Source of the DNA: a bacterium
GTDB lineage: Bacteria; Armatimonadota; Fimbriimonadia; Fimbriimonadales; Fimbriimonadaceae
Direction: 5' to 3'
Assembly: GCA_027485645.1 (NCBI GenBank)
Contig: JAIXQR010000002.1
Span: 1-64,000 of the forward strand
DNA length: 64,000 nt
In this document: positions 25,417 to 36,475 of the stretch, piece after piece
Layout of the letters: each line of letters starts with the position of its first letter
Position numbering within the stretch: the first letter of the stretch is position 1
Translations under genes and position numbers: made by a program
The notes under the pieces: generated by a model
What the model saw: the letters and a program-made list of their open reading frames with translations, nothing else
Told to the model about the DNA's origin: nothing
Databases searched by the model: none

Positions 25417-26751
25417 TTACGCGACTTCTAGCTTGTCGAAGAGCCGAGTTTCAAGTGCCTGCCGCACGGCCTCGTTCGAGATCCGGGCAAGGACATCGTT
25501 GGCGAAGGCATAAACGAGCAGGGATTCGGCTTGTGCTTTCGGAATGCCTCGGGCCTGCAGGTAGAACAGAGCGTCTTTCTGAAGCTGACCGATCGTGGCA
25601 CCGTGGGTGCACTTGACGTCGTCCGCAAAGATCTCCAACTGCGGCTTCGAGTTCATTTGCGCGGTCGCCGAAAGAAGCAATGCTTGGTTGGTCTGCTTTG
25701 CGTCGGTCTTCTGCGCGTCTTCGTAAACGAAGATCTTGCCGTTGAAGATTCCTTGGGCCTGATCTCGGAGGACCGATTTGTACACTTCGAAGCTGTTACA
25801 GTGCGGAAAGGCGTGATCGATCCGAGTGTGGTTGTCCATCACCTGATCCGCCGTACCGACGTTCACTCCGTCCAAACGTGTTTCGGTGCCTGAACCATTG
25901 AGCCACACGTTGAGGTCATTTCGGTAGACCTGTCCGCCAAAGTTCACGTTGAACGCGGTGTAGCTCGACGAAGCGTCTTGGTGCACGGCTTGCGTGCCGA
26001 TATGCGTCGCCGCAAGCGTTTCGTCTTGAACCCGAACGTGTTCGACGATCGCACCGGATTCCAGCACGACTTCCGTAACGGGCACGTTGAGGTAGTCCCC
26101 GGTCAAGCCGATGAAGGACTCGATCAGCTTGGCTTGCGAGTTTGCGCTGAAGTAGGCGAAGGCACGGGGGGCGGCAACGAATGCGCCGAGGTTCGCGGTG
26201 CTGACATTCAGAATGTGAATCGGTCGTTCGACGATCACATTCTCGGGGACAAACACCACGGCGATGTCGGCAAAGAACGCTTGGTTGAGGTAGGTGAACC
26301 TCTCATCGTTCGTCGTTCCCAGTTTGCTCACGAGGTTTGCAACTCGGCCGAACTGCTTTTCAAAAGCCTGGTCGACTTCGAACGGGAGTTCGTCAAACGG
26401 TCCGACGTAAACGCCATCTGGCAGGGTGTCCGCCGAGCTGAGTTCGGGTGCGTACTGACCATTTACGAAAGCCAGGGTAATCGCATCGGTACCCACGATC
26501 GGATGGCTGAGATCTCCGCGCGAGACGGTTGCGCCGTACGCGATCTTGAAGGCCGATTCGTTCAGGTGGCGAAGATTGAGGTACTTGAACTCCTCGTCTC
26601 GATGGGTTGGAACGCCGTACTCTCGAAACTTGTGAATTCCTCGTTCCCGGACGTCGGCAAAACGACCGTCGGCCAAGGTGTTCAGCACCGCGTGAGCGGA
26701 ATCAAAAATTTCCGTGAATGCGTCCGCTTTGGCTTTGAGGTCAGTGGTCAT
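25417..26751 (-). CDS. sufD: Fe-S assembly scaffold subunit SufD
   Basis: The 444-residue protein has the SufB/SufD fold: FREYGVPTHRDEEFKYLNLR near the N-terminus and, in the beta-helix, NGKIFVYEDAQKTDAKQTNQ, LLLSATAQMNSKPQLEIFAD and VKCTHGATIGQL (conserved Cys and His). The PTHRDEEFKYLNL motif favours SufD over SufB. It forms SufBC2D with SufC, encoded directly upstream with a 4-nt overlap. No sufB gene is present in the window. Confidence 0.94.
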   Translation of the reverse strand: MTTDLKAKADAFTEIFDSAHAVLNTLADGRFADVRERGIHKFREYGVPTHRDEEFKYLNLRHLNESAFKIAYGATVSRGDLSHPIVGTDAITLAFVNGQYAPELSSADTLPDGVYVGPFDELPFEVDQAFEKQFGRVANLVSKLGTTNDERFTYLNQAFFADIAVVFVPENVIVERPIHILNVSTANLGAFVAAPRAFAYFSANSQAKLIESFIGLTGDYLNVPVTEVVLESGAIVEHVRVQDETLAATHIGTQAVHQDASSSYTAFNVNFGGQVYRNDLNVWLNGSGTETRLDGVNVGTADQVMDNHTRIDHAFPHCNSFEVYKSVLRDQAQGIFNGKIFVYEDAQKTDAKQTNQALLLSATAQMNSKPQLEIFADDVKCTHGATIGQLQKDALFYLQARGIPKAQAESLLVYAFANDVLARISNEAVRQALETRLFDKLEVA

Positions 26752-27506
26752 CGGGCGGCCGCCAGTTCCTCTTCAATGAAGCTGTAACCCTTGGCTTCGA
26801 GTTCATGGGCAAGCTCTTTGCCGCCACTCTTCACGATTCGACCTTCCATCAAAACGTGGACGAAATCTGGAACGATGTAGTCAAGAAGGCGCTGGTAGTG
26901 CGTGACGACGATGATGCCGCGGCCCTCGCCTCGAAGGTGGTTGACGCCGTTCGCGACGATCTTGAGGGCATCGATGTCGAGTCCCGAGTCGGTTTCATCG
27001 AGAACGCAGAGCTTCGGTTCCAAGACTGCCATCTGGAAAATTTCGTTTCGCTTCTTTTCGCCGCCGGAGAAGCCTTCGTTAACGGATCGGCTGAGGAGGG
27101 ACGGGTCCAGCTCCATCATTTCCACCTTGCTTCGAATGTGCTTCATGAACTCGGTCATCGTGAGTTCGGCTTCGCCGCGAGCCTTTCGAACGTTGTTGAG
27201 GGCTGCGCGAAGGAAGTAGGTGTTGGTAACGCCCGGAATTTCGATTGGGTACTGGAAAGCAAGGAACAAACCGGCAGCGGCTCGCTCTTCTGGGTCGAGT
27301 TCGAGAAGGTCCTCTCCCGCGAATTCGACCGATCCACCGGTCACCTCGTAGTCCTGCTTGCCCGCGAGAATCGAGGCCAAGGTTGACTTGCCGGAACCGT
27401 TGGGTCCCATGATTGCGTGGACTTCGCCAGCGTTGACGGTGAGGCTAATGCCGCGGAGAATTTCTTTCTCTTCGACGCGGGCTTGGAGGTTCTGAATAAC
27501 TAACAT
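26748..27506 (-). CDS. sufC: Fe-S assembly ATPase SufC
   Basis: This ABC-type ATPase has Walker A GPNGSGKST, the signature FSGGEKKRNEIFQ, Walker B LCVLDETDSGLD and a switch His in IIVVTHYQR. It powers cluster assembly on SufBCD in the cytoplasm. Starting at the ATG at 27506 gives 252 residues; an upstream TTG at 27515 would add three. It is the first gene of the operon and overlaps sufD by 4 nt. Confidence 0.96.
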   Translation of the reverse strand: MLVIQNLQARVEEKEILRGISLTVNAGEVHAIMGPNGSGKSTLASILAGKQDYEVTGGSVEFAGEDLLELDPEERAAAGLFLAFQYPIEIPGVTNTYFLRAALNNVRKARGEAELTMTEFMKHIRSKVEMMELDPSLLSRSVNEGFSGGEKKRNEIFQMAVLEPKLCVLDETDSGLDIDALKIVANGVNHLRGEGRGIIVVTHYQRLLDYIVPDFVHVLMEGRIVKSGGKELAHELEAKGYSFIEEELAAAR

Positions 27507-27690
27507 GGGCGGCAAAACGGTCTACGGAAATTGTGACATGAAAGTTGACACTTTCGTACAGTTTGCCGACGGTCGGGATCCTGGCGCCGTCGATGCAAGC
27601 GACGGCGACGAGCTCCGCGCTAGAACCTGACCGTTTCGTCGTAAATTAGGTGTTGCATGTTGATCCCGGTTACGTAGTAGAAAGCTAAGT
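27507..27690. promoter_or_regulatory. Divergent spacer upstream of sufC with two inverted repeats
   Basis: This 184-bp spacer must hold the suf operon promoter and that of the plus-strand gene at 27691. It contains a perfect 6-bp inverted repeat with a 4-nt centre (27540-27545 with 27550-27555) and a perfect 8-bp hairpin (27585-27592 with 27600-27607). The first has operator-like size and lies 34 nt from the sufC start, so it could be an Rrf2-family binding site. This is inference; no clear -10/-35 pair was identified. Confidence 0.4.
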
Positions 27691-28044
27691 ATGGATCGCT
27701 TCTTCAACGTGCCGGTCGATCTGGAGCATGCGCTGACGGTCGTTGGCAGGATCCAGCACATCCTATTGCAGTCTTCGACGGAGGCTTCGGCGCCACGCCT
27801 AAGCCTGGAGCGATTAGCGCGGATCGAAGAACGGCTTCAAGGCTCGGGCACAGAAGATGAAATTCGATTGGACGCTGCCGTCGAGGCTCGGCTTCTGGTT
27901 GGTGATCTTCAACTGGAAGGGATGAAGTCAGATCGAATGGGGCAACGAATGCGGAACTTGTTTGAATTGCTAGGGCTTGGTAAAGAAGGCGCAGAAATCG
28001 GATTGCTCTGCGGAGAAAATCCGAACTCGCTTCAGCGACCGTAG
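27691..28044 (+). CDS. Uncharacterised 117-residue helical protein
   Basis: The protein (MDRFFNVPVDLEHALTVVGR at the start) is predicted soluble and mostly helical, with charged segments ERLARIEERLQG and DAAVEARLLVGDLQ. No domain or catalytic motif was recognised. It is transcribed divergently from the suf operon and lies 32 nt upstream of msrB. Codon use looks like that of its neighbours, which supports a real gene. Confidence 0.6.
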   Translation: MDRFFNVPVDLEHALTVVGRIQHILLQSSTEASAPRLSLERLARIEERLQGSGTEDEIRLDAAVEARLLVGDLQLEGMKSDRMGQRMRNLFELLGLGKEGAEIGLLCGENPNSLQRP

Positions 28045-28076
28045 GCCCCAATCCGTGTGGTCTTGGGAGCAAATAA

Positions 28077-28649
28077 ATGAAACAAAACGTTGTGACGAAT
28101 ATGCAGATTGGATTACTCGCGGTAAGTGTCGTTGGCCTGGTGGTGCTTGGAGCATTTGCAACAGCATCGATGCAATCAAAAGAAGTGGTGTCAAAGCCAA
28201 AGGACGAAGTCGGCGGCATCTCTGGGGTTGAGGCTGGCAGTCCGAAGCGAAAGGACAAGGTCGTGCGGACCGATGCGGAGTGGAAGAAGCGACTGACCCC
28301 GGAGCAATACAAGATCCTTCGAGTCAAGGGCACTGAAGCCGCCTTCTGCGGTCGGTTCCATGACAACAAAAAGACCGGCGTCTATCACTGTGCAGGTTGC
28401 GAACTTCCGCTCTTCGCAAGTAACGCCAAGTTCGATTCTGGAACCGGCTGGCCAAGCTTCTTCCAGCCTGTAAGCAAAGCGAACACTTGGACCAAGCGGG
28501 ACACTTCGTACGGCATGATCCGCGACGAAGTCCTTTGCGCCCGGTGCGACGGTCACCTTGGCCACGTTTTCGATGACGGTCCGGTTGACAAAGGTGGCCT
28601 CCGCTTCTGCATCAACTCAGATGCGCTGACCTTCAAAGCGAGCAAGTAA
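28077..28649 (+). CDS. msrB: Membrane-anchored or exported methionine-R-sulfoxide reductase MsrB
   Basis: An N-terminal helix (IGLLAVSVVGLVVLGAFATA) and a short linker precede a complete MsrB domain: WKKRLTPEQYKILRVKGTE, CGRFHDNKKTGVYHCAGC, DSGTGWPSFFQPV, CARCDGHLGHVFDDGP and the catalytic Cys in LRFCINSDAL. Two CxxC pairs bind zinc. It reduces methionine-R-sulfoxide in damaged proteins; the helix places it in the periplasm or tethered there. Length 190 residues. Confidence 0.95.
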   Translation: MKQNVVTNMQIGLLAVSVVGLVVLGAFATASMQSKEVVSKPKDEVGGISGVEAGSPKRKDKVVRTDAEWKKRLTPEQYKILRVKGTEAAFCGRFHDNKKTGVYHCAGCELPLFASNAKFDSGTGWPSFFQPVSKANTWTKRDTSYGMIRDEVLCARCDGHLGHVFDDGPVDKGGLRFCINSDALTFKASK

Positions 28650-28677
28650 TCTATAGGGAGCCGAGCTCGGCTTCGTG

Positions 28678-29688
28678 ATGGATTACCAAATCTTGCTGTT
28701 CTATAAGTTCGTCCCGGTCGCTGATGCCGTCAGCGACCGGGACGCTTTGCTTGCGATTTGCAAGCAGCTCGATTTGAAGGGACGGATTATTGTCGCGCCG
28801 GAAGGTATCAACGGCACCGTTTCCGGCCTCGTGGAGAATTGCGATGCGTACCGTGCGTGGATGGACGCCCACCCACTTTTTGGCGAGACGGAGTACAAGA
28901 TTGACCCGTTTGAGGGCCATGCATTCGGTCGGCTTAGCGTGAAGGCCCGGGCGGAGATCGTTACCCTTGGGCACGAGTGTGAGCCTTGGGAAAAGACCGG
29001 AAAGCATCTCGAGCCCGCTGAATTCAAGGCGATGCTGGAGGCCGAAAATCCGCTGATCTTGGACATTCGGAACGACTACGAATTCGAGGTCGGCCGGTTC
29101 AAGGGCGCGGTTCGCCCGGACGTGAAGACCTTCAAAGAATTCCCAGATTGGCTACGCACGGTGATCGAGCCTGGGGAGGAGCGGCCGATTCTGACCTACT
29201 GCACGGGCGGAATCCGGTGCGAAAAGCTGACTGCGTATTTGGTTGATCAGGGAATTGAGAACGTCTACCAACTTCACGGCGGCATCGTGACTTACGGAAA
29301 AGACCCGGAGACGCAAGGCGAGCATTGGGAAGGGGTCTGCTACGTGTTTGATGATCGAGTCACCGTCCCAATCGGTCCGAACGTGACGCCGGTAACACGA
29401 TGTTTGCACTGCGGGGTGGAGATCGCGCGGTTCATCAACTGCGCTAGCGTGGATTGCAACCGACAGTTCACCTGTTGCGAGGCATGTGAAGAGAAATTCT
29501 CGCGATCATGCTCCGAGGCTTGCATCCACGCCGAGCGTCGGCGGGAAGAGAACGGCAAACTGGCCATTGAGCTCAGATCCGAGCGAATCAAGCTCCGCCG
29601 CCAAGCCTATCGGGCCCGGCGGAAAGAGCGCTTGAAGGAAGCTCAGTGCGCGGCCAAAGCGGCGCTCACCGAACCTACGATCTCGTAA
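28678..29688 (+). CDS. trhO: tRNA uridine(34) hydroxylase TrhO (rhodanese-domain, UPF0176)
   Basis: The protein has the UPF0176 order: an N-terminal acylphosphatase-like domain (YQILLFYKFVPVAD, GRIIVAPEGINGTVSG), a rhodanese domain (ILDIRNDYEFEVGRFKGAVR with catalytic loop YCTGGIRCEKL), and a C-terminal Cys-rich zinc region (CLHCGVEIARFINCAS, CNRQFTCCEACEEKFSRSCS). TrhO forms 5-hydroxyuridine at tRNA position 34. The ATG at 28678 follows GGGAG; a GTG one codon earlier is possible. Its 3' end overlaps the convergent PhyH gene by 46 nt. Confidence 0.95.
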   Translation: MDYQILLFYKFVPVADAVSDRDALLAICKQLDLKGRIIVAPEGINGTVSGLVENCDAYRAWMDAHPLFGETEYKIDPFEGHAFGRLSVKARAEIVTLGHECEPWEKTGKHLEPAEFKAMLEAENPLILDIRNDYEFEVGRFKGAVRPDVKTFKEFPDWLRTVIEPGEERPILTYCTGGIRCEKLTAYLVDQGIENVYQLHGGIVTYGKDPETQGEHWEGVCYVFDDRVTVPIGPNVTPVTRCLHCGVEIARFINCASVDCNRQFTCCEACEEKFSRSCSEACIHAERRREENGKLAIELRSERIKLRRQAYRARRKERLKEAQCAAKAALTEPTIS

Positions 29689-30494
29689 CGAATCTCCCCT
29701 TCATCCTCGCGTGGGACGCCGCAGGGGCCGCCTTCTCCGTCGATGCCTGGCTGAACTTGGGACACGATTTCGCCCGCTAGATTCCAAACCGGGAAGTAGT
29801 GCTTACTCACCGATTCCGCGGCGCCGTCAATGTAGTGCGCGATCAGTGTTCGTCGGAATCGATCTTTCGAAATATTCTTGCCAGAGCCGTGAATCAGTTG
29901 GCCATTGAAGTAAAGGACATCTCCTCGCTTCATATGAATCGGTTTTATGGTCAAGCCGGGCGGAACTGGCACAGTCTCTCCGGTCCATGACTGCTCTGGG
30001 TCGCTCGCGATGGGGCACAGGACCGGAATATTGTGGGTGCCCGGAACAACGGTTAGGCAGCCGTTTTCATCGTCGCAATCATCAAGCGCGAGCCATGCCG
30101 CAATGCAGGTTCCAGGCTGAACGTTGAGATATCGCTGGTCTTGGTGGAGCGCTTGGCCACGTGCTCCCGCGGGCTTGTAATAGACCATGGTTTGAACGGC
30201 CAACGGCGGAGTCTCACAAAGCGTCGTTAGGTCGTCGGCAATTCGTGGATCGATCATGAAACTGAAAGCGATGGAATCAGACCGATGAGGCTGCATCAAT
30301 CGGGGATATCTGACCAACGGGTCATTGAGGTTGGCGGAACCCCAGATTTCTGCATACCCATCTCCCCCGCGTTCAATCATGTCCGTGAAGTACTTGGAAT
30401 ACGCATCGCACTCATCGGATGAGAATCGTCCCCTCGCAATCGCATATCCATCGGAATCGAACTGTAATTTCAGCGGTGAATCTTGAATCGGCAT
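29643..30494 (-). CDS. Phytanoyl-CoA dioxygenase (PhyH) family protein
   Basis: The 283-residue Fe(II)/2-oxoglutarate dioxygenase carries the metal pair in LHQDQRYLNV (His-x-Asp) and the distal His in LIHGSGKNISKDRFRRTL, with the following Arg that binds 2-oxoglutarate. Members hydroxylate many small molecules, often unusual amino acids or lipids; the substrate is not evident. It is divergent from an AraC-family regulator, an arrangement common for PhyH proteins and suggesting substrate-dependent control. The last 46 nt overlap trhO tail to tail. Confidence 0.9.
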   Translation of the reverse strand: MPIQDSPLKLQFDSDGYAIARGRFSSDECDAYSKYFTDMIERGGDGYAEIWGSANLNDPLVRYPRLMQPHRSDSIAFSFMIDPRIADDLTTLCETPPLAVQTMVYYKPAGARGQALHQDQRYLNVQPGTCIAAWLALDDCDDENGCLTVVPGTHNIPVLCPIASDPEQSWTGETVPVPPGLTIKPIHMKRGDVLYFNGQLIHGSGKNISKDRFRRTLIAHYIDGAAESVSKHYFPVWNLAGEIVSQVQPGIDGEGGPCGVPREDEGEIRYEIVGSVSAALAAH

Positions 30495-30539
30495 ATTGAT
30501 ATTTTGACTGCAACTTCTGCTGAGTCGAATAGAAGGTTA

Positions 30540-30548
30540 TGCTATAGG
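30540..30548 (+). promoter_or_regulatory. Possible extended -10 for the AraC-family gene
   Basis: TGCTATAGG, 47 nt before the GTG start, resembles the TGCTATA elements at 15674 and 37426. It lies in the 100-bp spacer shared with the divergent PhyH gene. The match to consensus is partial. Confidence 0.4.
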
Positions 30549-30594
30549 CATTAAAGAATCTGCTATTCACGATGATCCAATCGTTGCTCAGCTT

Positions 30595-31413
30595 GTGACG
30601 GGCCACTTTCGCGAGGGGCCCGGTTACCGGACGATGCGCTCAACCGGAGCAACAAGTTGGCTGATGATGTTGACTTTGAGCGGACAAGGCTTTGTGCGGG
30701 GGCGCGAGTTTGAGATCAGCCTCACAAGACATCAAGCGGCGCTGCTCGTGCCTGGCGAATATCATGATTACGGAGTTCCGGCCGGCAGCGAATGGGAGTT
30801 TCTTTGGGCGCACTTTCATCCGCCGATTCGCTGGGGGGAATGGAACCGCTGGCCGTCGCATGGAAGTTCCATTTTCTTGCTTGACCAAGCCCCGGAACCT
30901 GCGATTGCCGCATTTTTCCAAGCCGTGAATGATGGGCTTAGCGGGCTCGCGCGAAAAGAGGAACTCGGGATGAATTCTTTGGAACGAGTCTTTTTGCTCA
31001 CCGGTGAAGACGGAAATGCTGTCTTCCTCGATCCGCGTATTCAGATCGTGGTTCAGTACATTGGCGCCAACCTGCCGGGGAATCTGGACGTGAATCATCT
31101 CAGCAAAGTTGTGGGATTGTCACCTTCGCGACTTGCGCACCTCTTTCGAGATTCTATGAAATCGAGCTTACGTGACTACGTGGAGCGCCAGCGGATGGAG
31201 CGCGCTCAAACGTTGCTCACCCTGACGGACTCCAAGGTGCAAAGCATCGCAGAGCAGGTTGGTTTCAGCGATCCTTTTCACTTTAGCGAGCGATTTCTCA
31301 GGTTGACCGGTCAACGGCCAACAGATTTTAGAAAATCGAAAAAATCTATGAAACCCGTTGACTTTAATGGCGTCTTAACATATGTCGATGGAAATCAGTT
31401 CACGACACGGTAG
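30595..31413 (+). CDS. AraC-family transcriptional regulator
   Basis: The N-terminal cupin-like sensor (SWLMMLTLSGQGFVRGREFE, ALLVPGEYHDYGVPAG, FLWAHFHPP) is followed by a C-terminal double HTH (NHLSKVVGLSPSRLAHLFRD, DYVERQRMERAQTLLTLTDS and IAEQVGFSDPFHFSERFLR). It resembles sugar- or aromatic-sensing regulators. The start is taken as a GTG at 30595; the frame is open upstream and reads as plausible protein (ESAIHDDPIVAQLV) but contains no usual start codon. It probably controls the divergent PhyH dioxygenase. Confidence 0.92.
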   Translation: MTGHFREGPGYRTMRSTGATSWLMMLTLSGQGFVRGREFEISLTRHQAALLVPGEYHDYGVPAGSEWEFLWAHFHPPIRWGEWNRWPSHGSSIFLLDQAPEPAIAAFFQAVNDGLSGLARKEELGMNSLERVFLLTGEDGNAVFLDPRIQIVVQYIGANLPGNLDVNHLSKVVGLSPSRLAHLFRDSMKSSLRDYVERQRMERAQTLLTLTDSKVQSIAEQVGFSDPFHFSERFLRLTGQRPTDFRKSKKSMKPVDFNGVLTYVDGNQFTTR

Positions 31414-31449
31414 ATCGGACTCAGAAAACTGGGCCGAAAGGAGGAAAAC

Positions 31450-31515
31450 ATGAGACGACATATGACGCGAAACATGGCCGCCACCTGCATTGCAAGGGAG
31501 AAGAACGGCGATTGA
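31450..31515 (+). CDS. Possible 21-residue small protein or leader peptide
   Basis: An AAGGAGG lies 5-6 nt before an ATG that opens a 21-codon frame (MRRHMTRNMAATCIAREKNG plus Asp). The ribosome binding site is one of the best in the window. It begins 36 nt after the AraC gene. There is no downstream plus-strand gene before the terminator at 31587, so it would be a stand-alone small protein. No similarity was recognised; a chance match is possible. Confidence 0.4.
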   Translation: MRRHMTRNMAATCIAREKNGD

Positions 31516-31586
31516 GTTGGTCACCAAATTTGGTGGCAATTCGAAACCCAAAAATTTCCCGGTAGGGAAAAGCCGACAGGGCTCAA

Positions 31587-31616
31587 GCAGGGGTTGAACA
31601 AGAGTTCAACCCCTGC
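31587..31616. terminator. Bidirectional terminator between araC-type gene and gpsA
   Basis: A perfect 13-bp stem (31587-31599 with 31604-31616) with a 4-nt loop lies just after the stop of gpsA (minus strand) and after the plus-strand AraC region. GTCTTGTTT follows on the plus strand. It likely ends both converging transcripts. Confidence 0.85.
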
Positions 31617-31623
31617 GTCTTGT

Positions 31624-32598
31624 TTAAACCGATCGAACTGGTCGAGCCATCAGTTGACTCACCGCATCGCTCGGCGAGAGGTGGTGATGCATGACCTGAT
31701 GAATCGTCCGAAGGACCGGCAGTTCCAAACCGTGCCGGTCGCCGAGGATGATCGCCGACTCGCACGAGGAGATGCCTTCGACCACTTGGCCAATCTCGGC
31801 CAGCGCATCCGCAAATAGTTTTCCTTCGCCAATGGCCCGACCAAATCGGTAGTTTCGCGAAAGTCGGCTCGCCGCGGTGGCAAACAAATCTCCCACGCCC
31901 GCTGGTCCAAGAAAGGTCTCCATTTTTCCGCCCATGGCAACGCCTAACTTTGCCAGATCCACCAGGCCACGCGAAAGAAAGGCGCCTTTGGTGTTGTCTC
32001 CATAACCAAGTCCGTCAGACATTCCTGCCCCGATCGCCAGCACGTTCTTTAGCGCGCCGGCAATCTCGACACCGATGACATCGGCGGACGGTGAAACGCG
32101 AAACATTGGGGTGAGAAATGTGGCGGCGACTTCGCCCGCCGTCTTCGGCTCTCGGCTTGCCGCGACGGCCACGGTGGGAATTTGACGGGCGATTTCGACG
32201 GCGAGGTTCGGCCCGCTGAGGACGGATAGTTCGCTTCCGGAGCGCTCTTCGGCGACAACGTCGACGAGCAGCTTGGCGGATCCCGCCTCGAGGCCCTTTG
32301 CCGCAACCACAACGAGCCGAGTCGCCGAAGGAATCTCTCTCGCCATTTCCCGCACAGCATCGGAAGGGACCGCAATAACCGCCATTTCGGCTACCGGAAT
32401 GCCATCCTGCAGAGGAAGGCAATCCAAATTGCTGGGGAATTGGAAGCCAGGTAGATAGTGGCGATTCTCTCGATGGGTCTGCATTTCTGCAATTTCTTCG
32501 CGGTTTCGACCAAGCAGTTGAACCTGATGCCCGTTGCGAGCCAGCAGGATCGAAAGAGCGGTGCCCCAGCTTCCGGACCCGAGAACGGCGATCTGCAT
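31624..32598 (-). CDS. gpsA: NAD(P)-dependent glycerol-3-phosphate dehydrogenase
   Basis: The 324-residue protein begins MQIAVLGSGSWGTALSILLA with the Rossmann site, and has ELSVLSGPNLAVEIARQIPT, the catalytic lysine in EIAGALKNVLAIGAGMSDGL and NTKGAFLSRGLVDLAKLG. It makes sn-glycerol-3-phosphate for phospholipid synthesis. The frame extends 36 nt upstream, but homology starts at the ATG at 32598. It is flanked by a strong terminator and by the repeat-rich spacer. Confidence 0.97.
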   Translation of the reverse strand: MQIAVLGSGSWGTALSILLARNGHQVQLLGRNREEIAEMQTHRENRHYLPGFQFPSNLDCLPLQDGIPVAEMAVIAVPSDAVREMAREIPSATRLVVVAAKGLEAGSAKLLVDVVAEERSGSELSVLSGPNLAVEIARQIPTVAVAASREPKTAGEVAATFLTPMFRVSPSADVIGVEIAGALKNVLAIGAGMSDGLGYGDNTKGAFLSRGLVDLAKLGVAMGGKMETFLGPAGVGDLFATAASRLSRNYRFGRAIGEGKLFADALAEIGQVVEGISSCESAIILGDRHGLELPVLRTIHQVMHHHLSPSDAVSQLMARPVRSV

Positions 32599-32722
32599 AT
32601 GCCAAGAACTATAGACCCAACGGAGGCGGACCATGAGTTGGTGGGCAGAAGATATGCCTTTGAGGGCAGTTTCGGCTATGGGCTCATTGCGTTTTCGACT
32701 AGAGGAACAAGCGGCAACTGAA

Positions 32723-32999
32723 GTCTTCGACCCCTGCCCGGGTCGTGATGCGGGCTCGCCGGTCCAGGCATTTTCAATGCCTGGCTACCTTCTTTGACCC
32801 CTACCGGGGTCATGACCCTTCGCGGATGATGCGTGTCAGACCGAATTGCCCAAGTTTCTGGCCATTTGTATAGGCGCGATTGATGATTCCGAGTTGATAG
32901 ACATTCGCTCCGGCTATCCCAGAGCGCTTGAAAAGGGTAGTCGGCCGAAAATGCCCGGAAGGTGTCGACTGTGCCCGTGTCCTATGCGTTGAGGTCTCG
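32723..32999. repeat. Hairpin-rich intergenic element, copy A (about 277 bp)
   Basis: This lies in the 918-bp gene-free spacer 32599-33516. It aligns over its whole length with copy B at 33061-33337. It starts GTCTTCGACCC and contains in order a GACCCC/GGGTC hairpin, the palindrome CCAGGCATTTTCAATGCCTGG shortened here as CCAGGCATT...AATGCCTGG (32763-32783), a second GACCCC/GGGGTC hairpin, a less structured middle and a degenerate 3' arm. No gene is encoded. Limits are approximate. Confidence 0.75.
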
Positions 33000-33060
33000 A
33001 CGCCTTGACTTCACTATGAAGCGCTGAAAGCGTGCACAGATCTAAAAACGATGTGGTTGA

Positions 33061-33337
33061 CTCTTCGACCCCTGCCGGGGTCGGATTTCGTGCTCGCCGG
33101 TCCAGGCATTTTCAATGCCTGGCTACCCTCTTTGACCCCGACCAGGGTCTTGACCCTCCGTGGATGATGCGCGTAGAGCAATCCGCCAACGAGTTTTCGC
33201 AGGCTGGGTTAGCGCGATCGCATATGCCGAGTTGAGAGATTCTCGGTCCGGCTATCCCGGAGGGATTGAAGAAGGTAGCCAGGCATTGAAAATGCCTGGA
33301 AGGCGTCGGCTGGACCCACCCCTTGTGGGTCGAAGAC
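33061..33337. repeat. Hairpin-rich intergenic element, copy B (about 277 bp)
   Basis: This copy is better preserved. Its 5' end CTTCGACCC (33063) is inverted at its 3' end GGGTCGAAG (33327-33335). CCAGGCATT...AATGCCTGG at 33102-33122 recurs near the 3' end (33279-33299), and GGCTACC near 33122 is inverted as GGTAGCC near 33272. The unit is therefore a large imperfect inverted repeat built of small hairpins, like a non-autonomous MITE or a REP-cluster. It is separated from copy A by 61 bp. The 180 bp from 33338 to the next gene show nothing else. Confidence 0.75.
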
Positions 33338-33516
33338 TCGTTGTCCAGTTGGTATCAAGTCTGCGACCCCCGGTTGCTGAACGTCGAGGCACCGATTCCA
33401 GGTAGTGGTGGAAATGAGAACGATGGCCTGTTATTGAAGACTGCGAACCGTTCGCACGCCAAAGATTCGTTGAACGGGTACTTTCTGAACGGAGCAGCGT
33501 CGCTCTCGAAAGCAAC

Positions 33517-36475
<2,959 letters not shown>

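Noticed and set aside
27545-27550. TTGACA resembling a -35 box on the plus strand
   Set aside because: No -10 lies at a suitable distance; the bases belong to the GAAAGT/ACTTTC palindrome.
30541-30594. Upstream extension of the AraC-family protein
   Set aside because: The frame reads as plausible protein but has no ATG, GTG or TTG, so the GTG at 30595 was kept as start.
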